From CAZUMW01 sp964621615 (lineage in GTDB: Bacteria; Desulfobacterota; WTBG01; CAIYCZ01; CAIRTM01): a stretch of 31,087 nucleotides of DNA. Location: NCBI GenBank assembly GCA_964621615.1, contig CAZUMW010000049.1, positions 1 through 31,087 of the forward strand, written 5' to 3'. Of this stretch, positions 22,347 through 31,087 are shown in pieces. Position 1 is the first letter of the stretch; each line of letters opens with the position of its first letter. A program made the position numbers and the translations under genes. Under the pieces are notes generated by a model. It saw only the letters and a list, made by a program, of their open reading frames with translations. It was not told where the DNA came from and did not search any database.

Positions 22347-22994
22347 ATGCAATCACTACGAGAGATCAGCCTGTTCAACGGACTTTCCGATGATGAGCTG
22401 TCCCTGCTTGAAAAATCGGCCAACAAGAAAACATTCCCCCGCAACACGATTCTCGTCAGCGAGGGGGACACAACGGATTCACTGTATATTATCTGCAGCG
22501 GAAAGGTAAAAGTAATTATCAACGACGATGAGGGCAGGGAGGTGATTCTCTCGGTGCTCGGCGCGGGTGATTACTTTGGTGAAATGGCGCTGCTTGACAA
22601 TGAGCCCCGCTCAGCCTGCGTCATGACCAAGGAGCAGACCGAGCTGCTGACAATTTCCAAGCAAAGCTTCATGGATATTTTCTCCTCGCACCCGGTTGCA
22701 TACAACCTGCTCACCGGGCTGACACGACGGCTGCGGGAAGCCAATAAAAAAATCGAAAGCCTCGCGCTGCTCGATGTGTACGGCAGGATCGCGCGCCTGT
22801 TTGCCCAGCTTGCCGCAGAGCAGGAAAACGGCACCCACACGCTGGAAAAGCTGACCCATCAGGAAATAGCAAACATGATCGGGTCATCAAGGGAAATGGT
22901 AAGCATTATTCTGAAAGAGCTGGTCAACGGCAGCTTTATAACGATCGACAAAAAGCACATTACAATCAACAAGAAGCTGCCGTACTCGTGGTAG
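22347..22994 (+). CDS. Crp/Fnr-family transcription regulator
   Basis: A 215-residue regulator. The N-terminal cyclic-nucleotide-binding barrel (about 1-115) includes the phosphate-binding cassette YFGEMALLDNEPRSA (76-90), with the Glu and Arg that contact cyclic nucleotides in Crp. The dimer helix follows (about 118-145), then a winged helix with recognition region LTHQEIANMIGSSREMVSIILKEL (about 170-192). No Cys cluster for an Fnr iron-sulphur centre is present, so a nucleotide-responsive Crp-like role is more likely. The ligand could be cAMP or, as known for some Clp-type relatives, c-di-GMP; the sequence does not decide. It ends 24 bases from the convergent engB stop. GGA stands about 7 bases before the ATG. 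Confidence 0.92.
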   Translation: MQSLREISLFNGLSDDELSLLEKSANKKTFPRNTILVSEGDTTDSLYIICSGKVKVIINDDEGREVILSVLGAGDYFGEMALLDNEPRSACVMTKEQTELLTISKQSFMDIFSSHPVAYNLLTGLTRRLREANKKIESLALLDVYGRIARLFAQLAAEQENGTHTLEKLTHQEIANMIGSSREMVSIILKELVNGSFITIDKKHITINKKLPYSW

Positions 22995-23018
22995 CCTCCT
23001 TTCTGTCCGATATAGACA

Positions 23019-23597
23019 TCAGCCCCCCACATAGCCCGCTATCGCATTCCACACGTCAGCTTTTCCCTCACCGGTTTTTGCCGAAAACAGCACTGCATCG
23101 CACGTGCCGAGCTGCTGCTGCCAGGTGCGAAGTGAGGCTGTCTTCCGGTTTTTTTTCAGCTTGTCACTTTTTGTCAGAACAAGCATATACGGTATGCCGC
23201 GCATTGTGAGCCACCGGCTGAAATCACTTTCCTCGGCTTCGGGTGTTCGTCGCGCATCGCCGATAATGACCACAAGGCGCAGTGCAGGGCGGTCCTGCAG
23301 ATATCGCTCTATCAGCGCTGCCCATGCGTGCTTGACGGAAGCAGGAACGCGGGCGTACCCGTATCCCGGCAAATCGACAAAATAAAACGCGCTGTTTACC
23401 GATATAAAATTTACCGACTGCGTTCTTCCCGGAGTGCCGCTCGTTCTGGCAAGGTTGCGCCGGTTAAGAAGCGCATTTATAAGAGAGGACTTACCGACAT
23501 TCGATCGCCCCGAAAATGCTACTTCGGGAAGCCCGGGCACGGGAAGCTCTTTTGCAGCGTAGACACTTTTTTCAAAATTAACGCGTGTTATTTTCAT
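23019..23597 (-). CDS. engB: Ribosome-biogenesis GTPase EngB/YsxC
   Basis: A 192-residue GTPase of the TrmE-Era-EngA-EngB group, of usual length when started at ATG 23597 (MKITRVNFEKS); the frame stays open to 23675, but that part overlaps the aminotransferase gene. G1 GRSNVGKSS (30-38), G2 around SGTPGRTQ, G3 DLPGYGYA, G4 TKSD and G5 SAKTG are all present. EngB helps assemble the large ribosomal subunit and is usually essential. It follows the class IV aminotransferase by 49 bases on the same strand. No long C-terminal tail or oddity is seen. Confidence 0.96.
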   Translation of the reverse strand: MKITRVNFEKSVYAAKELPVPGLPEVAFSGRSNVGKSSLINALLNRRNLARTSGTPGRTQSVNFISVNSAFYFVDLPGYGYARVPASVKHAWAALIERYLQDRPALRLVVIIGDARRTPEAEESDFSRWLTMRGIPYMLVLTKSDKLKKNRKTASLRTWQQQLGTCDAVLFSAKTGEGKADVWNAIAGYVGG

Positions 23598-23646
23598 GGC
23601 CTGATGTCGGATGATACTGCTGTTTTGTGCGCCCGCACGGCGCTCA

Positions 23647-24528
23647 TCAGCCCTGCCGTGCAGTTTCCTGTACAACCAGCTCAGCGTAAAGAGTCATAAG
23701 CTGCGCGGTCAGCGGCCCCGGGCAGCCGTTTCCTATGTGACTGCCGTTTACGGACACAAGCGGAATTATTTCCAGTACGGAATTTGTTAAAAAGGCTTCA
23801 TCAGCATGCACGATATCATCAGCAGTGAAGGCGCCCTCCGTTAAAGGGATATTTTCCCTGCCGGCTATTTCACACACAGCCTGCCTGGTTATACCGGGCA
23901 GTATGCCTGTCTCCGCTGACGGGGTAAACAGCGATCCGCCTTTCGAAAAAAATATGTTTGCTGTTGCTCCTTCCGTCAAAAACCCGTTCGTGTTTAAAAA
24001 AAGCGCCTCCCCCGCGCCTGCCCGGTCAGCCTGCATCCTGCCCAGAATATTGTCCAGGTAATTGAGGCTTTTGATATACGCAAGCGGTGTTGACTCATTT
24101 CTCCTTATCGACACGACCTGCGCCGTGATTCCTTTTTCACACTCCCGCTTACGGCTCTCATTGAATGGGGCTGCCGTCATCAGAATATGCGCAGATGCAT
24201 TTTCAGGGGGCAGCGCTCCCGCCCCGCCGGATCTGAAGGCAATTGTTTTCACCACCGCCCCGGTGAGCCTGTTTTCACGCAAAAGCACCTCTGGGGCAGA
24301 CTGCAGACTGTCAGGTGACGGCAGATCCGCCGTGATGCCCAGCACCCCGAGGCCCTGTATCATGCGGTGAATGTGCGCCCCGCATCGAAAGATCACCCCC
24401 CCGTATGAGCGCATGGTTTCAAAAACGCCGTCCCCGTAGTGCAGCCCACGGCAGCGAGGCGATACGCTCACCGCCGATTCCGGCAAGAAGTTTCCGTCAA
24501 AGTACACTATGCTGTTTTGCTGCGCCAT
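23647..24528 (-). CDS. Class IV aminotransferase (aminodeoxychorismate lyase/branched-chain type)
   Basis: A 293-residue fold-type IV PLP enzyme. RGLHYGDGVFETMR (27-40) is the N-terminal signature, the PLP Lys is 153 in YIKSLNYLDN, and EGATANIFF and TGILPGITRQAV hold the phosphate-binding residues. KSLNYLDN and the overall length fit PabC (4-amino-4-deoxychorismate lyase, folate synthesis), but IlvE and D-amino-acid aminotransferases share these motifs, so the substrate is open. AGGAG about 7 bases before the ATG marks the start, and a long hairpin lies just upstream of it. The neighbours bioB and birA suggest a cofactor-synthesis group. Confidence 0.85.
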   Translation of the reverse strand: MAQQNSIVYFDGNFLPESAVSVSPRCRGLHYGDGVFETMRSYGGVIFRCGAHIHRMIQGLGVLGITADLPSPDSLQSAPEVLLRENRLTGAVVKTIAFRSGGAGALPPENASAHILMTAAPFNESRKRECEKGITAQVVSIRRNESTPLAYIKSLNYLDNILGRMQADRAGAGEALFLNTNGFLTEGATANIFFSKGGSLFTPSAETGILPGITRQAVCEIAGRENIPLTEGAFTADDIVHADEAFLTNSVLEIIPLVSVNGSHIGNGCPGPLTAQLMTLYAELVVQETARQG

Positions 24529-24543
24529 ATCGATCTCCTGAGA

Positions 24544-24607
24544 TTACAGGCCTCCGCCGGCAAAGCAGAAGATGTGACACATAATCTGCGGCGGCTTCAG
24601 CCTGTAA
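24544..24607 (-). promoter_or_regulatory. Long imperfect hairpin in the aminotransferase leader
   Basis: Nested complementary segments form one 64-base stem: TTACAGGC (24544-24551) with GCCTGTAA (24600-24607), CCGCCG (24554-24559) with CGGCGG (24589-24594), CAGA with TCTG, and ATGT with ACAT. It ends about 15 bases before the start codon, next to the ribosome site. It could be an RNA control element or a palindromic repeat. No T run follows, so it is not a simple terminator. Confidence 0.45.
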
Positions 24608-24643
24608 CCGTCACCGTGCTGAAACAGCTTTTTATTCATCCCT

Positions 24644-24760
24644 AAATACCGGATTGCCCGGACGGTGCAGGGCAATGACACACGGTTAACAACCCGGCAC
24701 AAACCGTCATCACCCGACAAGTGACTGTGTGGTATAACGCGGTATTGCAGCCGAACGGCA
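24644..24760 (-). repeat. Dispersed repeat family 2, uninterrupted copy
   Basis: The reverse complement of 24644-24717 aligns with the flanks of the MITE at 20452-20588 once the element is removed. The right part (CGTCATCACC, then GTGTGGTAT) also resembles 17101-17130 and 29489-29515. It fills much of the 262-base gap between bioB and the aminotransferase gene. Confidence 0.65.
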
Positions 24761-24790
24761 GCCGCAGGGCCGGGGGGGTATTCAGGGTGA

Positions 24791-25792
24791 TTACCGCACA
24801 GACAAACCCATGTCCCTGATTTCCTGAATATCGGTTTCCCAGCTTCGTCCTTCGGTTGTCAGATAATTGCCCATCATTATGCCGCTTGCACCCGCACAAT
24901 ACACAAACGGCTGCAGCGTGCGGAGGCACACTTCACGCCCGCCGCATATGCGTATCTCCTTTGCGGGCAGCATAAACCGGAACAGCGCTATCGCTTTCAC
25001 TATCTGGAGCGGCTCCAGCAGCGCCCGGCCTTCAAGGGGCGTACCCGGAAGTGGGTTCAAAAAATTAAGCGGCACTGAATCGACGTTCATCCGTCGAATA
25101 ATTGATGCAAGCTCTATCCGCTGCTCTGCCGTCTCGCCGAGCCCCAGAATACCGCCAGCGCATATCTCAAGCCCCTCAGCCTGCGCCGCCTCAATGGTTT
25201 CCACCCGCTCGGAGAATCGGTGCGTGCTGCATATGGACGGGAATACGCTTTCCGCTGTTTCATAGTTATGGTGATACCGCTTAAGCCCTGCCGCCTTAAG
25301 CGCGCGCAGCTGTGCCCGGGAAACAATGCCGAGCGAGGCACACGGCTCAAGCCCCTCAATCTCAGACACAGCGGCAACGGTATCACACACTGCATCCAAT
25401 TCGGGTCCGCTCACAACCCCTCTGCCGCTGGTAACGATACTGAACCTGCGCACCCCGCGGGACCGTGCAGCCATCGCCTGCTGCACAATATCTTCCCTGC
25501 CCATAAACGGGTATGTATCAGCCCCGGCACTGCGGTGATGTACCGACTGTCCGCAAAAAGCACAATCCTCGGTGCACCTTCCAGACTTTGCATTTACAAT
25601 GGCGCATAAATCGATACAATTTCCGGAGAATCGCTCACGTAGACAGTTTGCCCGCGCAGCAAGGTGGAAAATGTCCGTCTGCTTTTCAAAAGCCATAATG
25701 CGTGCGGCCGCTTCATCTCCCAGCTCCTCCCCGTCACAAACACCGGCGAAAAAATCGTCAATAAACTGCCTGCTTTCGGTCTGCTGTTTCAT
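24791..25792 (-). CDS. bioB: Biotin synthase
   Basis: A 333-residue radical-SAM enzyme of normal length that inserts sulphur into dethiobiotin. The radical-SAM cluster motif CTEDCAFC (Cys73, Cys77, Cys80) follows NAKSGRC. YHHNYETAESVFPSI and PLNFLNPLPGTPL are typical BioB signatures, and RICGGREVCLR supplies the conserved Arg near the second cluster. The other biotin genes (bioA, bioD, bioF) are not in the window. birA lies 154 bases upstream on the same strand. I looked for a BirA operator dyad before the start and found none that is convincing. Confidence 0.97.
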   Translation of the reverse strand: MKQQTESRQFIDDFFAGVCDGEELGDEAAARIMAFEKQTDIFHLAARANCLRERFSGNCIDLCAIVNAKSGRCTEDCAFCGQSVHHRSAGADTYPFMGREDIVQQAMAARSRGVRRFSIVTSGRGVVSGPELDAVCDTVAAVSEIEGLEPCASLGIVSRAQLRALKAAGLKRYHHNYETAESVFPSICSTHRFSERVETIEAAQAEGLEICAGGILGLGETAEQRIELASIIRRMNVDSVPLNFLNPLPGTPLEGRALLEPLQIVKAIALFRFMLPAKEIRICGGREVCLRTLQPFVYCAGASGIMMGNYLTTEGRSWETDIQEIRDMGLSVR

Positions 25793-25946
25793 TTTTTAAA
25801 AACCCCTTTCATGAACAATTCTCTGCGAAGCCCTGGATAAATTCCGCAGCGATTAGGGTAAAAAATCCTGCACACAGAATCAACCCGGTATCTCCCGGAC
25901 GGGGGGGCCGGTCCTGCAATTCCATCTCGGGCAGATTACAGCAGTA

Positions 25947-26936
25947 TTATACCGTGCGAAGCGACACATCTCCTGCCACGATAACCTGCTCGCGGCCTCC
26001 GTCATCAATAAGCAGCAGATTGCCGTATGCGTTTATACCAGCAACCCTGCCGCAGATCGTCTGATCGCCTGATGATATCATGACCTCCCTGTTATGAACA
26101 AGCGACAGGCGCTCCCATTCAGACTGCAGAATACCGCCGTCCTTCAATGCAGATGCGCGGTACAGCGCATCTATTTCCCCGCACAGCGAACAAAGCACGT
26201 CGAGCCGCGAAACAGCATGTCCGCACTCCTGCTTAAGCGATGTTGCTGTATCACATATCTCCCGGCACGCACCGGTATCAAAATTAACATTCATGCCGAC
26301 CCCGGCAACGACTGAGCGCACCGCGCCGCCCTCTGTCTGAATCTCAGACAAAATGCCGCACACTTTCCTGTTGCGAATAAATATATCATTTGGCCATTTG
26401 ATCATTGCCGGCAGCCCGCAGACTGTGCCGATTGCCCTGGCTGCAGCAATGGAGACAAGCATGGTAACACGGAACGCGCAGGACTCCGGCACATCGGGAA
26501 ACAATATAACGGAGCACAGAATATTGCTGTAAGCGGGGGAAATCCATTGCCTGTCAAGCCGCCCGCGGCCCTGTGTCTGCTCCTCGGCGACAATGATCGT
26601 TCCATCCGGCACGCCCTGCTGAACCAGCTCTTTGGCTATGTGATTTGTTGAACCGACCGACTCGTAGTAATGGATTTCCCCGGCAACAATATCCGTTTTC
26701 AAGCCGGCTTGTATCAATACCGGCAGAAGCCTGTCAGGACGTGAGGTGAACCCCACGCAATCATTGTCCGTATACCCGACGGGAAGACCATCCCCTCGCA
26801 GCGCTTCGAGGTGCGTTAACAATTCACGGGCGCCGATATGCATCTGGCCGGATAATTTTTCCACCGGTACGGCGGCGGGGTAGTGCCGCCACAACAGTTC
26901 GATTATGCTATCGGTTATGCACGATTGAGAATTCAT
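25947..26936 (-). CDS. birA: Biotin-protein ligase/biotin repressor BirA
   Basis: A 329-residue bifunctional form. An N-terminal winged helix (about 1-65, with VEKLSGQMHIGARELLTHLEAL) precedes the ligase domain. That domain has YYESVGSTNHIAKEL, the biotinyl-AMP loop GRGRLDRQW (123-131) and MIKWPNDIF. A C-terminal SH3-like domain ends the chain. It activates biotin with ATP and attaches it to carboxyl-carrier proteins; the DNA-binding domain suggests it also represses biotin genes. It is divergent from the FapA gene across a 203-base AT-rich gap. It heads the minus-strand run birA, bioB, aminotransferase, engB. Confidence 0.95.
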   Translation of the reverse strand: MNSQSCITDSIIELLWRHYPAAVPVEKLSGQMHIGARELLTHLEALRGDGLPVGYTDNDCVGFTSRPDRLLPVLIQAGLKTDIVAGEIHYYESVGSTNHIAKELVQQGVPDGTIIVAEEQTQGRGRLDRQWISPAYSNILCSVILFPDVPESCAFRVTMLVSIAAARAIGTVCGLPAMIKWPNDIFIRNRKVCGILSEIQTEGGAVRSVVAGVGMNVNFDTGACREICDTATSLKQECGHAVSRLDVLCSLCGEIDALYRASALKDGGILQSEWERLSLVHNREVMISSGDQTICGRVAGINAYGNLLLIDDGGREQVIVAGDVSLRTV

Positions 26937-27139
26937 ATGGTTCCATGAACGTTAGGGGCGGATATACACGCCTGCACAAAAATATCATGCATAAACAACA
27001 TCTAATTAAAACAAATTATTACAAATAGTTACAGATTTTTTTTGACAAATTATATAAAATATATTGCATAACATCTCAGGCATACTTTTTATTTAAGATA
27101 AAAGCCGATATTTCCGAAAGGTAAAAAAGAAACATACCT
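26937..27139. promoter_or_regulatory. AT-rich divergent region between birA and the FapA gene
   Basis: A plus-strand TTGACA at 27042-27047 is a good -35 box, but no good -10 box is found at the proper distance; TGCATA or GCATAA are the nearest. The region is strongly AT-rich at 27000-27070. Promoters for both flanking genes probably lie here. Confidence 0.35.
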
Positions 27140-29326
27140 GTGCAGGTTTTGTATATGTCATCATCTGCTGCAACAAACATTCCGGCCTCCGCACATGCGA
27201 ATAAAGACGAAACCGGCCGCACAAACAAAGACGGAATCACAATGAGCAGTGAGCTGAAAAGCATATATGATAAAAATCATACAGCCGGCCGCATAACCGT
27301 GTTCGAATCCCCTGATAAATCCAGAGCCTTTATGCGGATAGAGCCCCGGCCGGAAGATTTCTGCCTGGACAGTGAAGATATATTGTATATCATATCCACC
27401 ATCGGAATCACAACGGGTATTAACGAATCCTCGATTGAAAAAGCGCTCAGCAGCATAGCCTCCGGTGAGCAGCCCGATCTGTTTGTCATAGCAGAAGCCT
27501 CCCCCCCTGTCCCCGGCACCGACGGGGCCTTTGAAATGCACTACGATGAGAACAGTCCCTATGTTGAAAAAAACCAGCTCATTGTACGCCTGAGCGAACC
27601 CGTTCCGGGGGAGCACGGAAAAGATGTGTACGGCAATACCATAGAGCCGTATCACGGCAAAATGCCGCTGATACAGCCCGGCGACCATGTCATCGAAAAG
27701 GAGCGCTACGAGTTCTACAGCGAGATTTTCGGGCGCGTCTGTTTTCAAAACAACACTCTTTCGGTGCAGAGAATTCTGGACATCTCCGTCAGCGACGACA
27801 GAATGGAAGCCGCCCTGACGTACCACGGCACTCATGAGCTTACCAGGGAAATGATCGCTGAAGAGCTGAGCGCAAAAAACATCGTCTCCGGCATCGACAA
27901 CCACGCCATAGATTATATCGTCTCAGCGTTCAACGACAAAAAAGAACCTATAGAGAATTTCGTTATCGCCCGGGGCACGCCCTCTCAGGAAGGGAGGGAC
28001 GGCGAACTAAAGTACCTGTTCGAGATGCACGAAGGGCCCCTGTACAAGGAGAACAAGGACGGGAGCATAGACATACGCGAGACCAACATCGTCCACTCTG
28101 TTGAAGAAGGGACCGAAATAGCATATATCATCCCGCATATAGACCCTGTGCCCGGCAAGGATATATACGGAAAGCTTATTCCGGCACGAAAAGTTGCCAG
28201 GGTGTCGCTCAACGCAGGCAAAAACACGAAAGTCTCATCAGACGGCCTGCACTTTTACGCCGAGGTTAGCGGGCGGCCTCTCGTTGAATCGGACATGGTC
28301 GGCCCGCGCATCAGTGTAAATGAGGTGTTCTACGTTGAGGGCGATCTGGACCTGTCAGTCGGCAATATAGACTTTAACGGCATTGTTGAAATAGGCGGCG
28401 ACGTTGAGGACGGTTTTAAAATCAAATCGACCAAAACCGTCATTATAAACGGCATAGTGGGCGCATGCAGCATCGAGGCCGGTCTTGACATTGAAGTACA
28501 TGGCGGATGCAACGGCAAAGAACAGGCAAAGCTGTTGTGCGGCGGGCAGCTGAAAGCCCGGTATATAAACGAAGCCAGCGTCAGGGCGCGGGGAGACATT
28601 GTCATACAAAATGAAATCATAAACTCTCACATTGAAACGCTCGGCAGAGTCATTGTCCAGGAAAAAGGATCTATACGTGGCGGACAGATATGTGCTAAAA
28701 GAGGCATCGTTTCATACGATATCGGCTCCGATATGGGGGTGAAAACTGTTCTTGTTCCGGGACACGATTTCGAGCTCCGGGAACACTGCAAGGAAATAGA
28801 AAGCACAATAATTGAAGCCAACAACGAATTCATCGAGATCAACAAACGCATCGCCCCGCTTCTTAAAAACAAAGAGCTTCTGCCGAAGCTGCCCCGCGAG
28901 CAGCGCGAAAAAATAAAGGAAACCATAGAGTATATGCAGCAGCTTAAAAAGCGGAAATCAGCCTGCAACGAACAAAAGGAGGATCTCATCAGCAAAGCGC
29001 TGCAGGATGCCGTTCCTGAAGTGATTGTGTATCACCATATATATCAGGGTGTGCTTTTAAAAATCGGTGATTCACGACGGGAAATAAGCAGCATGCTCGA
29101 GGGGCCGCTTCGATTGTATGAAGAGAACGAAACAGTAACCGTCGAACCGTATTCTCAAAAAACATCAGCAAAAAAGAAAAAGGCTGCGACCGCTTCCCCG
29201 AAGAGCAAGCCATCAGAAGCCGGCAGCGATACACCGGCGACAGCCGCCCCGAAAGAGCCGGCAGAGCAAAACGTGAAAACGCCCGGTGAACACGACAACG
29301 GGGAAAAGGGATTCAGCGAATTTTGA
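27140..29326 (+). CDS. FapA/DUF342 family protein
   Basis: A 728-residue cytoplasmic protein from GTG 27140; ATG 27155 and ATG 27242 (MSSELKS, with GGA upstream) are alternatives, and the first 34 residues are low in complexity. The FapA N-terminal domain appears twice: VRLSEPVPGEHGKDVYGN and IPHIDPVPGKDIYGK carry the same motif in two roughly 170-residue halves. A long beta-helix follows (about 370-540, VEGDLDLSVGNIDFNG, VIINGIVGACSIEAG), then a coiled coil (about 555-625) and a Lys/Ala/Pro-rich tail. FapA proteins are linked to flagellar assembly and polar localisation, but no flagellar gene is near, and the exact role here is unknown. The neighbouring genes give no clear clue. Confidence 0.85.
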   Translation: MQVLYMSSSAATNIPASAHANKDETGRTNKDGITMSSELKSIYDKNHTAGRITVFESPDKSRAFMRIEPRPEDFCLDSEDILYIISTIGITTGINESSIEKALSSIASGEQPDLFVIAEASPPVPGTDGAFEMHYDENSPYVEKNQLIVRLSEPVPGEHGKDVYGNTIEPYHGKMPLIQPGDHVIEKERYEFYSEIFGRVCFQNNTLSVQRILDISVSDDRMEAALTYHGTHELTREMIAEELSAKNIVSGIDNHAIDYIVSAFNDKKEPIENFVIARGTPSQEGRDGELKYLFEMHEGPLYKENKDGSIDIRETNIVHSVEEGTEIAYIIPHIDPVPGKDIYGKLIPARKVARVSLNAGKNTKVSSDGLHFYAEVSGRPLVESDMVGPRISVNEVFYVEGDLDLSVGNIDFNGIVEIGGDVEDGFKIKSTKTVIINGIVGACSIEAGLDIEVHGGCNGKEQAKLLCGGQLKARYINEASVRARGDIVIQNEIINSHIETLGRVIVQEKGSIRGGQICAKRGIVSYDIGSDMGVKTVLVPGHDFELREHCKEIESTIIEANNEFIEINKRIAPLLKNKELLPKLPREQREKIKETIEYMQQLKKRKSACNEQKEDLISKALQDAVPEVIVYHHIYQGVLLKIGDSRREISSMLEGPLRLYEENETVTVEPYSQKTSAKKKKAATASPKSKPSEAGSDTPATAAPKEPAEQNVKTPGEHDNGEKGFSEF

Positions 29327-29354
29327 TCGATACAATGCGTTAGACGTGTATGTA

Positions 29355-29667
29355 AGTCATAACCTGCTACAAAGCCTCAGGCGTGATCGGAGCCGTTTCG
29401 CGAATACTTCGCACGGCAGTGCGGAGGTAAGCGGCTGCAAAAACACATAACCCAAAACAGTTGACAAACCGGGGCATTCTGCCTGTACTGTCATCACCAC
29501 CCCGACTGCGTGGTATGTTACCAACGTTAAAAAATCTCCCCTAACCCCTCTTTTCCAAAGAGGGGAACAAGGTAGTCTCCTCCCTTTTATCGCAAAGGGA
29601 GGCCGGGAGGGATTTTTTACGCATTATCGCCGGACACGCTTCGCTTTGTCCGAGCCTGCGACTGCCT
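29355..29667 (+). repeat. Dispersed repeat, copy 2 (short form)
   Basis: This copy aligns with 16881-17280 over its whole length but lacks the 87-base insert, reading straight through at GTAAGCGGCTGC. Substitutions are scattered in the outer parts only. It includes the core at 29529-29618. Confidence 0.85.
29529..29618. repeat. Symmetric 90-base core, copy 2
   Basis: The core is identical to 17142-17231, with A6/T6 ends and two hairpins. Between the FapA gene and yebC it is well placed to act as a two-way terminator. Confidence 0.8.
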
Positions 29668-29712
29668 GGCGTGAGCGCGCCAGACATAGTGAACCCCGCA
29701 TACACTGTACAA

Positions 29713-30468
29713 TTATTGCGCAAGCCCCTCCATTTCACTCTCATTAATATCAAAATTTGCATACACATTCTGTACATCATCATTGTCTTCAAGTGCTTCC
29801 ATGAGCCTGAGCATGGTTTCAGCTTCCTTGCCGGTAAGCTTGACTGTATTCATGGGGATCATGCTTATTTCGGCAGCGTTGTATGACTTTCCCGTATCAT
29901 GTTCGTCAACAGCATCCTTGACTAAATAAAAATCTCCCGGGTCCGTTAACACAACAAGAGTCTGGTCTTCATCAGTAATATCCTCCGCACCTGCTTCAAG
30001 CGCTATTTCCATCAGCGTGTCTTCATCAACGCTGCCCTTGTCATACACGATGGTGCCCTTTTTGTTGAACATCCAGGACACACACCCTGATTCGCCGAGG
30101 CTGCCGTTGTACTTGGTGAAAATGTGGCGTATCTCGGAAGCAGTTCTGTTTTTATTATCAGTCAACACCTCGACCATGATTGCCGCCCCGCCGGGGCCGT
30201 ACCCCTCATAGGTCAGATCTTCATAGTGCACGCCTTCAAGCTCACCGGTTCCCTTTTTAATTGCCTTTTCAATATTGTCCTTGGGCATATTCTCGGCTTT
30301 TGCCGACGCAATGGCCGTTCGCAGGCGCGGGTTTGTTTCAGCATTGCCGCCGCCCATCCGCGCGGCCACGGTAATTTCCTTTATCAGCCGGGTGAAAATT
30401 TTTCCACGCTTGGCATCAGCGGCACCTTTTTTGCGCTTTATGGTACTCCATTTGGAATGTCCGGACAT
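29713..30468 (-). CDS. yebC: YebC/PmpR family protein
   Basis: A 251-residue protein of standard length. It opens with MSGHSKWSTIKRKKGAADAKRGK, the family hallmark, then LIKEITVAARMGGG, AKAENMPKDNIEKAIKKGTG and YEGYGPGG. YebC proteins are known as transcription regulators, and recent work also links them to translation of proline-rich stretches. GGGGAG about 8 bases before the ATG gives a strong start. It lies on the same strand just past the rRNA terminator. No ruvC or other usual neighbour is present. Confidence 0.97.
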   Translation of the reverse strand: MSGHSKWSTIKRKKGAADAKRGKIFTRLIKEITVAARMGGGNAETNPRLRTAIASAKAENMPKDNIEKAIKKGTGELEGVHYEDLTYEGYGPGGAAIMVEVLTDNKNRTASEIRHIFTKYNGSLGESGCVSWMFNKKGTIVYDKGSVDEDTLMEIALEAGAEDITDEDQTLVVLTDPGDFYLVKDAVDEHDTGKSYNAAEISMIPMNTVKLTGKEAETMLRLMEALEDNDDVQNVYANFDINESEMEGLAQ

Positions 30469-30550
30469 GGCCTATCTCCCCAAGTTTTCTGAAGGTTTTC
30501 ACATAATATTAATCCATTTACCCGGTGGTGTCCAACATATTTTTCAATAT

Positions 30551-30582
30551 AAAAAGGCCTGTCAAAAATGACAGGCCTTTAA
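30551..30582 (-). terminator. rRNA operon terminator
   Basis: A perfect 12-base stem (AAAGGCCTGTCA 30553-30564 / TGACAGGCCTTT 30569-30580) with a four-base loop is followed by T residues on the minus strand. It lies 8-10 bases past the 5S gene and about 85 bases before yebC. Confidence 0.9.
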
Positions 30583-30589
30583 TAAAAAT

Positions 30590-30704
<115 letters not shown>

Positions 30705-30768
30705 AGAATTATACATATGGTACAGATATTACATTAACGACATCAGATTCACCGCTAAATAAAAATTA

Positions 30769-31087
<319 letters not shown>

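Larger units (their letters stand above)
29327..29712. other. 386-base convergent intergenic region, mostly repeat copy 2
   Basis: There is no gene. It lies between the 3' ends of the FapA gene and yebC and is filled by the dispersed repeat 29355-29667. The 90-base symmetric core could terminate both convergent transcripts. An 83-codon minus-strand frame here only translates the repeat. Confidence 0.8.

Noticed and set aside
25793..25946. BirA operator upstream of bioB
   Set aside because: No dyad resembling known BirA sites was found; only weak hairpins are present.
27161..27904. 247-codon minus-strand frame
   Set aside because: It lies wholly opposite the FapA gene, whose domains and motifs are clear; composition explains the open frame.

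Overview
The window looks like chromosome from a Gram-negative, probably deltaproteobacterial (Desulfobacterota-type) organism. This is inferred from the Wza lipoprotein, the sigma-54 response regulator, secreted proteins with poly-Thr linkers and a C-terminal Cys-Pro-Ala-Glu module, and REP-like intergenic repeats. No phylogenetic computation was possible, so the assignment is tentative.

Layout. From 21418 down to 84 nearly everything is on the minus strand and forms an exopolysaccharide locus. Read in the direction of transcription it contains: a stand-alone CpsD-like ATPase (20789-21418); a 459-base gap holding a small inverted-repeat element; a short Wzz-like protein (19550-20329); a secreted FG-GAP/calcium-repeat protein (17332-19455); a dispersed repeat (16881-17280); an NtrC-type sigma-54 regulator (15405-16826); a palindrome-rich control region with a clear -24/-12 promoter; and then a long gene series. 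That series is a degenerate GGDEF-like protein, Wza, a Wzz-kinase fusion, a PilZ protein, a phosphoglycosyl transferase with an N-terminal GGDEF-like domain, WbpB, WbpD, WbpA, a small ORF, WbpE, an acyl carrier protein, an AMP-forming ligase, a PP-loop amidotransferase-like enzyme and a large secreted beta-helix protein.

How it works together (inference). WbpA, WbpB, WbpE and WbpD are the four enzymes that turn UDP-GlcNAc into UDP-2,3-diacetamido-2,3-dideoxyglucuronic acid. The ACP/ligase/PP-loop set beside them probably activates or amidates a carboxyl group for further decoration. The phosphoglycosyl transferase starts the lipid-linked glycan, and Wza, Wzz and the kinase-like proteins handle export and chain length. 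The PilZ domain and two GGDEF-like modules suggest control by cyclic di-GMP or protein-protein signalling. Transcription is probably switched by the sigma-54 regulator through repeats 180-280 bases upstream of the promoter.

To the right of 21.6 kb lie ordinary genes: a membrane-anchored receiver protein and a Crp/Fnr regulator on the plus strand; then engB, a class IV aminotransferase, bioB and birA on the minus strand; a FapA/DUF342 protein on the plus strand; and yebC on the minus strand. The right edge holds a 5S rRNA and the 3' end of a 23S rRNA on the minus strand, closed by a strong terminator.

The intergenic DNA is rich in small repeats. Two ~300-400-base direct copies (16881-17280 and 29355-29667) share an identical 90-base core. 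A 137-base MITE-like element with a 4-base target duplication sits inside one copy of a second repeat family, whose uninterrupted counterpart is visible at 24644-24717.
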